Source: JAIBJN01 sp963847985
Lineage (GTDB): Bacteria; Actinomycetota; Thermoleophilia; Gaiellales; Gaiellaceae
Direction: 5' to 3'
NCBI GenBank assembly: GCA_963847985.1
Contig: CAWKBS010000011.1
Span: 152,788 to 216,787 of the forward strand
Length of the DNA stretch: 64,000 nucleotides
The notes under the pieces were generated by a model. The model did not search any database and was not told the DNA's origin. It saw nothing but the letters and a program-made list of their open reading frames with translations. How positions within the stretch are numbered: the stretch's first letter is position 1; each line of letters starts with the position of its first letter. The position numbers were made by a program, and so were the translations under genes. Positions 59,004 to 64,000 of this stretch are shown in pieces.

Positions 59004-59458
59004 CGCCGCGCCGGGCTCCCCATCTGCGCGGCCACGTACTCGACCAGCTCGCCGAGCTCGTGGTCCCAGCCCCGGGAGTTCCCCTCGGCGTAGGTCGCCT
59101 TCTCCTCTTCCGGCCAGGCGAGCTCGCGGAAGCCGCTCTCGACGACCCGCAGGCGCGTGCGGTCGCCCTCGGCGGCCAGCGTCAGCTCGACCAGCGTGGA
59201 GTTCCCCTCCCGCGGCTCGCCCTCGACGGGCCTCGCCCAGCGGAACGAGAACGCGCTCTGCGGCTCGACCTTCTCGACCCGCGCGCGGGACGTGCCGTGC
59301 TTCTCCCAGGTGAGGATCGCCTCGCCGCCGGGGCGCAGGTCGATCTCGGCGGCGTCGCTGAACCACGTGCCGACGTGCTCCGGTTCGGTCACGATCGACC
59401 ACACCACGTCCTGCGGCGCGTCGATCAGGATCTCTCGCTCGATTCGCTCGGGGATCAT
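59000..59458 (-). CDS. SRPBCC/AHSA1-domain protein
   Basis: A 152-residue START-like fold: IEREILIDAPQDVVWSIVTEPEHVGTWFSDAAEIDLRPGGEA, FSFRWARP, STLVELTLAAEGDRTRLRVVESGF and the C-terminal helix YAEGNSRGWDHELGELVEYVA. Such proteins bind hydrophobic ligands and are usually paired with ArsR regulators. I chose the ATG at 59458. First gene of the three-gene operon with a GGAGAGGAGAG stretch before it. Confidence 0.9.
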   Translation of the reverse strand: MIPERIEREILIDAPQDVVWSIVTEPEHVGTWFSDAAEIDLRPGGEAILTWEKHGTSRARVEKVEPQSAFSFRWARPVEGEPREGNSTLVELTLAAEGDRTRLRVVESGFRELAWPEEEKATYAEGNSRGWDHELGELVEYVAAQMGSPARR

Positions 59459-59482
59459 CGCTCTCTCCTCTCCTTGCTCATG

Positions 59483-59534
59483 TGCAACCATCGGTTGCAG
59501 AAGACCCTAGCACAACCCGCAACCGTTGGTTGCG
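59483..59534. promoter_or_regulatory. Twin palindromic operators of the ArsR operon
   Basis: GCAACC-ATC-GGTTGC (59484-59498) and GCAACC-GTT-GGTTGC (59519-59533) are identical 6-bp inverted repeats with 3-base spacers, 35 bases centre to centre. Flanking bases extend each to 7 bp (TGCAACC.../CGCAACC...). A TAGGGT box on the minus strand lies between them. ArsR repression is the natural reading. Confidence 0.75.
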
Positions 59535-59540
59535 TATTGC

Positions 59541-60659
59541 TCAGAGGAAGCGCCGGAGCCGCTCGAGCCCCGGCGTCAGGCGCTCGTCCGGCGTGGCGAG
59601 CGAGATGCGCGCCCAGCCCGCGCCGCTCGGCCCGAAGCCCTCGCCGGGCGCGACGGCCACCCGCGTCTCCGCGAGGATCCGATCCGGCGTCAACCCCTCC
59701 GGGAGGCGCCACCAGACGAAGAACGTCGAGTCCGCGCGCGTCCCCGGGATCGCCGCGACGACCTGGTCGCGCCGCCGCTCGTAGATCGCGAGCCGCTCCT
59801 CGACGGAGTCCTGCGGCCCGGTCAGCGCGGCGACGCCCGCCGCCTGGATCGGCCGGAAGACGCCCGCGCGCACGTGGTCTCCGAGCAGGTTGAGCCGGTC
59901 GACGAGCTCCGCGTTCCCGACCACGAAGCCGAGGCGCCAGCCGGCCATGCCGTAGGTCTTCGACATGGAGAACATCTCGGCGCCGACCTCGCGCGCCCCC
60001 GGCTCCGCCAGGAAGCTCGCCGGCCGGCGGCCGTCGAACTCGAGGTCGGCGTAGGCGAAGTCGTGGAGCACGAACGTGCCCGTCTGCTCGGCCCAGCGCA
60101 CCGTCTCCGCGAAGACGCCCGGCGGCGCCGAGGCCGCGCACGGGTTCGACGGGTAGTTGAGGTAGAGCGCGGCCGCCCCTTCCGCCGGCAGCTCCGGCGC
60201 GAAGTCCGCGTCCGGGTCGAGCCGCACGCGCCCCTCCCGGGCGCCCGCGAGCGCGACGCCGGAGGTGTAGTCCGGGTAGCCGGGATCGGGGAGCAGGATC
60301 GTCTCGCCCCGCTCGGCCAGGCACATCGCCACCTCGACGATCGCGGTCTTCGTCCCCGGGACGACCGCCACCTCCCGCTCCGGGTCGAGCTCGACGCCGT
60401 ACACGTCGCGGTAGCGGGCGGCGATCGCCTCCTTCAGCTCGGGGATGCCGCGGAAGGGCGGGTAGCCGTGGGCGGCGTGCTCGTTCGCGGCGGCCGCGGC
60501 CGCGTCGATCACGTGCTGCGGCGGCCCGATGTCCGGGTTCCCGCGGCCGAGGTCGACCACCTCGTCGCCCTCCTGCGCCGCCGCGTCGGCCACGCGCGCG
60601 AGGAGCCGCGCGAAGTACTGCTCGGGGAGCCGGTCGAGACGGTCGGGGCGGGCGCGCAC
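59541..60659 (-). CDS. PLP-dependent class I/II aminotransferase
   Basis: A 372-residue fold-type I aminotransferase. DLGRGNPDIGPP, HGYPPFRGIPELKEAIAARY, VVPGTKTAIVEVAM, LPDPGYPDYTSGV, YLNYPSNPCAA, FVLHDFAYADLEFDG, and SMSKTYGMAGWRLGFVVG with the PLP lysine. Closest in style to AlaT/LL-DAP aminotransferase-like enzymes of Gram-positive bacteria; the substrate is not certain. An ACT-domain protein is encoded 10 bases upstream. Confidence 0.88.
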   Translation of the reverse strand: MRARPDRLDRLPEQYFARLLARVADAAAQEGDEVVDLGRGNPDIGPPQHVIDAAAAAANEHAAHGYPPFRGIPELKEAIAARYRDVYGVELDPEREVAVVPGTKTAIVEVAMCLAERGETILLPDPGYPDYTSGVALAGAREGRVRLDPDADFAPELPAEGAAALYLNYPSNPCAASAPPGVFAETVRWAEQTGTFVLHDFAYADLEFDGRRPASFLAEPGAREVGAEMFSMSKTYGMAGWRLGFVVGNAELVDRLNLLGDHVRAGVFRPIQAAGVAALTGPQDSVEERLAIYERRRDQVVAAIPGTRADSTFFVWWRLPEGLTPDRILAETRVAVAPGEGFGPSGAGWARISLATPDERLTPGLERLRRFL

Positions 60660-60669
60660 CCGCGCGAGG

Positions 60670-61047
60670 TTACAGGGCCGCCCGGGCCGCCTCGAGGTCG
60701 TCCACGCCGACGACGAGGCGTGTCTCGGTCGCCAGGTAGGCGAGCTCGAGGTTGACGCCGGCGTCCGCGATCCTCCGCAGGGCGGCGCCCGCCGAGCCGG
60801 GCACGTCCTCCAGCTCGTGGACGATCACCTCGCGGTCCTGGACGACGTTGTAGCCGGCGCCCACCAGCGCCTGGCGCGCGGTCGCGGCGTCCTCGACGAG
60901 CACGTGGAGCTGGCCGGCCGTTCCGGCCGGGTACGCGCTGCAGCCGTCGATGTTGACCCCGGCGGCCCCGAGGGTCTCGCAGGCACCGGCCATCGCGCCG
61001 GGGGTGTCGGCCAGCCAGATGGTCAGATCCGTCGGCATGCCGTTCAT
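60670..61047 (-). CDS. Tandem ACT-domain protein
   Basis: About 125 residues with two ACT units: DLTIWLADTPGAMAGACETLGAAGVNIDG and REVIVHELEDVPGSAGAALRRIADAGVNLELAYLATETRLVVGVDD. ACT domains bind amino acids. Placed directly before the aminotransferase, it may sense the amino acid that enzyme makes or uses. ATG at 61047, or MPTDLT at 61038. Confidence 0.85.
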   Translation of the reverse strand: MNGMPTDLTIWLADTPGAMAGACETLGAAGVNIDGCSAYPAGTAGQLHVLVEDAATARQALVGAGYNVVQDREVIVHELEDVPGSAGAALRRIADAGVNLELAYLATETRLVVGVDDLEAARAAL

Positions 61048-61097
61048 TTCACTCTTTCGACACGGATGCCTTCCTGGACACCCGCTACTCTCGCCCC

Positions 61098-62972
61098 GTG
61101 GCGGCTGAGGTCTTCGCGGGGCTCAACCCCGAGCAGCGGCGCGCGGTCGAGGCCGTGCGCGGCCCCGTCTGCATCCTCGCGGGCGCGGGCTCGGGCAAGA
61201 CGACGACGATCACGCGCCGCGTCGCGAACCAGGTCGCCACGGGCACGTTTGCGCCCGGCGAGATCCTGGCGGTCACCTTCACCGACAAGGCGGCAACGGA
61301 GATGCGCGAGCGCCTCGCCCGCCTCGGAGCCACGGGCGTCCCCGCGCGCACCTTCCACGCGGCCGCGCTCGCCCAGCTCCGCTACTTCCGCGGCGAGGAG
61401 CTCGGCGAGGTGCTCCCGTCGAAGGCGCCCGTCCTCCTCCCGATCGCGCGGGCGCTGCCCGGCGCGTTCCGCTTCCGCCCGCTCGCCGACCTGGCGACCG
61501 AGATCGAGTGGGCGAAGAACCGGCGGCTGACCCCGGCCACCTACCGGGCCGAGCTGGACGAGCACGAGCCTCCGATCCCGGACGACCTGATGGAGCGCGT
61601 CTTCAGGAGCTACGAGGAGCGCAAGGCCGGGCGCGGGCTCGTCGACTTCGAGGACCTGCTCGAGCTGGCGATCCGCATGTACGACGAGGACGCCGCTGCG
61701 CTGGCCGGCTTCCGCGAGCGCTACCGGGCGTTCACCGTGGACGAGTACCAGGACGTCAACCTGCTGCAGCAGTCGCTGCTCGAGCGCTGGCTCGGCGACC
61801 GCGACGACCTGTGCGTCGTCGGCGACGACTACCAGTCGATCTACTCCTTCACGGGCGCGACGCCGGAGCACCTGCTCGGGATGCCGGCTCGGTACCCCGG
61901 GGCGCTCGTCGTGCGGCTGGAGGAGAACTACCGCTCGACGCCGGAGATCCTGGCCGTCGCCAACCGGCTCGTCCCGGAGCTGGGCGGCTCCGAGAAGGTG
62001 CTGCGCGCCGTGCTCCCCGCCGGCGAGGAGCCGCTCGCGCTGGTGCAGCCCGACCGGGCCTCGGAGGCCGCGTTCATCGTCGGCCAGGTGCGCCGCCTCG
62101 CCGGCGAGGGCGTGCCCTACGAGGAGATGGCCGTCCTCTACCGGCTGAACGCGCGCTCGGAGGACTACGAGGAGGCCTTCGCGTTCGCCGGGATCCCGTT
62201 CCAGGTGCGGGGCGCTGCGTTCATCCGCCGCCCGGCCGCCCAGCGCACCCTGCGGCTCCTGCGGGGACGCGAGAGCGGCTCGGCCATCGGCGCCGTCGCC
62301 GAGGCCGTCCGCAAGCAGGGCTGGGTCGCCAACCCGCCCGCCGGCCTCGGCGAGGAGGAGCTGACGCGCCAGGCCGACCTCGGCCGGCTCCTGGCCCTGG
62401 CCGAGCAGCTCCCGGCCGGGTCGTCGGTGGCCGACTTCCTCCGCGACCTGGAGGCGCGCTTCGGCGGCGAGTCCGAGGGCCGCGGCGTCCACCTCCTGAC
62501 CTACCACCGGGCAAAAGGCCTCGAGTGGGACGCGGTCTTCCTCCCGCGCCTGGAGGAGAAGGAGCTCCCGTACGGCAAGGCGCGCACCGCCGAGCGCCTG
62601 GCCGAGGAGCGCCGCCTCTTCTACGTCGGCATCACGCGCGCGAAGCGCTGGCTGACCCTGACGTGGACGGCCGGGGCGAAGCCGAGCCGGTTCCTGCGGG
62701 AGCTCGGGGTGGTCGGTGCGGCGCCGGCGCGGGTCAAGGCGGAGAAGCCCGCGTCGACCCCGGAGTTCGAGGCGCTGCGCCGCTGGCGCGCGGAGCGCGC
62801 GAAGGCCGACGAGGTGCCCGCGTACGTCGTCTTCCACGACCGGACGCTGCACGAGATCGCCGCCGTGCGCCCGCAGACCCGCGAGGAGCTGAGCGCCATC
62901 TCGGGCGTCGGCCCCGCGAAGCTGGAGCGCTACGCGGACGACCTGCTCGCCGCGCTGGCGGCTACCGCCTAG
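61098..62972 (+). CDS. UvrD/PcrA-family helicase with HRDC domain
   Basis: A 624-residue superfamily 1 helicase. Motif I is ILAGAGSGKTTTITRRVA, Ia AVTFTDKAATEMRERL, II VDEYQDVN, III VVGDDYQSIYSFTGA, IV ENYRSTPEIL, V LLTYHRAKGLEWDAV and VI LFYVGITRAKRWL. A C-terminal HRDC domain follows from about 555 (LRRWRAERAKADEVPAYVVFHDRTL). This layout matches mycobacterial UvrD2, a DNA repair helicase. GTG start, 6 bases after a TACTCT box. Confidence 0.95.
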   Translation: MAAEVFAGLNPEQRRAVEAVRGPVCILAGAGSGKTTTITRRVANQVATGTFAPGEILAVTFTDKAATEMRERLARLGATGVPARTFHAAALAQLRYFRGEELGEVLPSKAPVLLPIARALPGAFRFRPLADLATEIEWAKNRRLTPATYRAELDEHEPPIPDDLMERVFRSYEERKAGRGLVDFEDLLELAIRMYDEDAAALAGFRERYRAFTVDEYQDVNLLQQSLLERWLGDRDDLCVVGDDYQSIYSFTGATPEHLLGMPARYPGALVVRLEENYRSTPEILAVANRLVPELGGSEKVLRAVLPAGEEPLALVQPDRASEAAFIVGQVRRLAGEGVPYEEMAVLYRLNARSEDYEEAFAFAGIPFQVRGAAFIRRPAAQRTLRLLRGRESGSAIGAVAEAVRKQGWVANPPAGLGEEELTRQADLGRLLALAEQLPAGSSVADFLRDLEARFGGESEGRGVHLLTYHRAKGLEWDAVFLPRLEEKELPYGKARTAERLAEERRLFYVGITRAKRWLTLTWTAGAKPSRFLRELGVVGAAPARVKAEKPASTPEFEALRRWRAERAKADEVPAYVVFHDRTLHEIAAVRPQTREELSAISGVGPAKLERYADDLLAALAATA

Positions 62973-63174
62973 AGCGGGCCCTCGACCCGGAAGCTGTCGC
63001 GAATCCGCTCGTTGTAGAACGCGCCCTTCGACGTCGCGGCCATGAGTCCAGGAAGACGTCCCGCGGCACGTCGAAGTACCGGTAGACGTTGCCGCCGACG
63101 ATCTCGATCTCGAGCGTTCCGGCCCGGTAGCCGACGCTCCTGACCGCGGTCGAGAGCACGAGCTGCCGCTCCAT
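62969..63174 (-). pseudogene. KTSC-domain protein, frame broken
   Basis: MERQLVLSTAVRSVGYRAGTLEIEIVGGNVYRYFDVPRDVFLD is followed in another frame by LMAATSKGAFYNERIRDSFRV. Together they make the complete KTSC domain of about 68 residues (SxxVxSVGY, YxYxxVP, AxSKGxFxNxxIRD). One base is missing near 63050. KTSC proteins have no firm function but may bind nucleic acids. It converges on uvrD with a 4-base overlap. Near the right edge, where frame errors are dense. Confidence 0.75.
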
Positions 63175-63208
63175 CGCCCGTCAGCTTGGCACATCTATGC
63201 TCGGCCGG

Positions 63209-63945
63209 ATGCACCTGCTCTTCCTGGACGAGAGCGGCCAACTCGACCAGAAGCTGGCCTCTTCGCGCTCGGTGGGATCGCCGTCCGCGACGACGACTGG
63301 CCCGCCCTGCGCGAGGCTGTGGCAGCAGACGCTCCGTGACCACAAGTGGCCACTCGACCGCGAGATCAAGTGGCACGGGATCAAGACGGGCGAGGTCCCT
63401 CCCCCACTCGCCGATGCTGTCTTCGCCGCGCTCGCTCCCGCGCTCCCATCACGTGCTACGTCGTCCTGCTCGACCTGCGGGCCGGGCCCGAGGCCTTCCC
63501 GCCGGCCGAGTTCGACTACTTCCGCTCGCCCGAGGACGCGTACGCGACGGCGCTCATGTTCCTGGCGGAGCGCTTCCACCACTTGCTCGCCGCCGAGGAC
63601 GACCTCGGCCTGATCGTCGTCGACAGCCGCTTCCGCGAGCAGGATCACCGCCTGCGCCGGTACTTCTCCAATCTGCAGGAGGAGGGCACTCCGTACATGC
63701 GCCTTGGCCGCATCGTCGAGGGCCTCTTCCTCGGCCCGAGCCAGTACTCGATCGGCCTCCAGTGCGCAGACCTCGTGGTCGCGACGACACTTGCCGCGGA
63801 GCGCCGCCGGGGCGAGGGCCCGGTACTTCCGCAAGCTCGACCCGCGTTTCGAGCGCCACCCGGCGACGGGGGAGCTCGAGGGTGTCGGTCTCAAGCGCTT
63901 CCCGCGACGCGTGACGCGCGAAGTCGACGGCACCGGCTGTTCTAG
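63209..63945 (+). pseudogene. DUF3800-like protein, at least four frame breaks
   Basis: MHLLFLDESGQLDQKL is the DUF3800 start (LDESG). The frame then moves near 63261 (LFALGGIAVRDDDWPALREA), 63322 (WQQTLRDHKWPLDREIKWHGIKTG), 63440 (APITCYVVLLDLRAGPEAF...LQCADLVVATTLAAE) and 63820 (RYFRKLDPRFERHPATGELEGVGLKRFPRR). LDESG, REIKW, DSR and QCADLV are the family's RNase H-like acidic landmarks. Either a decayed gene or very poor sequence at this end. A TATGCT box lies 7 bases before the ATG. Confidence 0.65.
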
Positions 63946-64000
63946 GGCATCTCCGCCGTCCCCTCTGCGATCTCCACGAAGCGACAGAGCGCGTTGGCCA

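Overview
This is a very GC-rich, gene-dense bacterial chromosome segment with strong G/C preference at third codon positions. It carries about 68 protein genes, no rRNA or tRNA that I could find, and no phage, transposase or CRISPR. The gene set suggests a deep-branching actinobacterium, most likely class Thermoleophilia (Gaiellales/Solirubrobacterales-like). The clues are a SepIVA-like coiled-coil protein beside DUF177 and coaD, class II DAHP synthase, UvrD with an HRDC tail, a DtxR regulator and many GTG starts. The assignment is inference from content, not from a marker gene.

Layout. From 1 to 9.8 kb the minus strand holds a core translation, secretion and segregation operon: smc, ftsY, ffh, rpsP, khpA, rimM, trmD, two tandem lepB, rplS, rnhB, yraN and comM (cut by the left edge). 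From 9.9 to 12.8 kb come a membrane protein, a molybdopterin oxidoreductase/FAD reductase/zinc-ribbon cassette and rpiA. Two plus-strand genes (SDR, ROK kinase) follow to 14.5 kb. From 14.5 to 35.3 kb a long minus-strand series runs priA, glsB, def, fmt, rsmB, rpe, riboflavin genes, rpmB, fakA, a receiver protein, degV, recG, rsmD, coaD, sepIVA-like, DUF177, rpmF, plsX, acpP and rnc. A cupin and a metallo-hydrolase diverge at 22.2 kb inside it. From 35.3 to 46.2 kb come dtxR, metK, a DUF3352 lipoprotein, gpsA, der, plsC, cmk, aroA, tyrA and class II aroG. From 46.2 to 55.3 kb come trpS, an RDD protein, rluB, a GYD protein, scpB, scpA, lgt, two tiny genes and dnaE. The last 8.7 kb is accessory: a VapBC pair, an EamA/Lrp divergon, infA, an ArsR/SRPBCC/SDR operon, an aminotransferase with an ACT protein, uvrD, KTSC and DUF3800.

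Many minus-strand neighbours overlap by 1 to 4 bases (ATGA, GTGA or TGATG junctions), which implies translational coupling. Plus-strand singletons tend to have a TANNNT -10 box only 6 to 10 bases before the start codon, which implies leaderless mRNAs. No gap without a gene exceeds 300 bases. The longest (about 170 to 200 bases) are taken up by a family of stem-bounded intergenic elements that fit between stop and start codons.

At least seventeen single-frame disruptions split otherwise well-preserved genes: rpiA, recG, the metallo-hydrolase (three), rsmB, def, the lipoprotein, cmk, aroA (two), lgt, probably dnaE, KTSC and DUF3800 (four). The flanks keep sense and codon bias, so I read most of these as sequence errors, worst near the right end. 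The most interesting biological observations are a short SMC without a hinge, the intergenic element family, an apparent AUA start on infA, a RibBA-RibH fusion, and a receiver protein between the fatty-acid kinase subunits.
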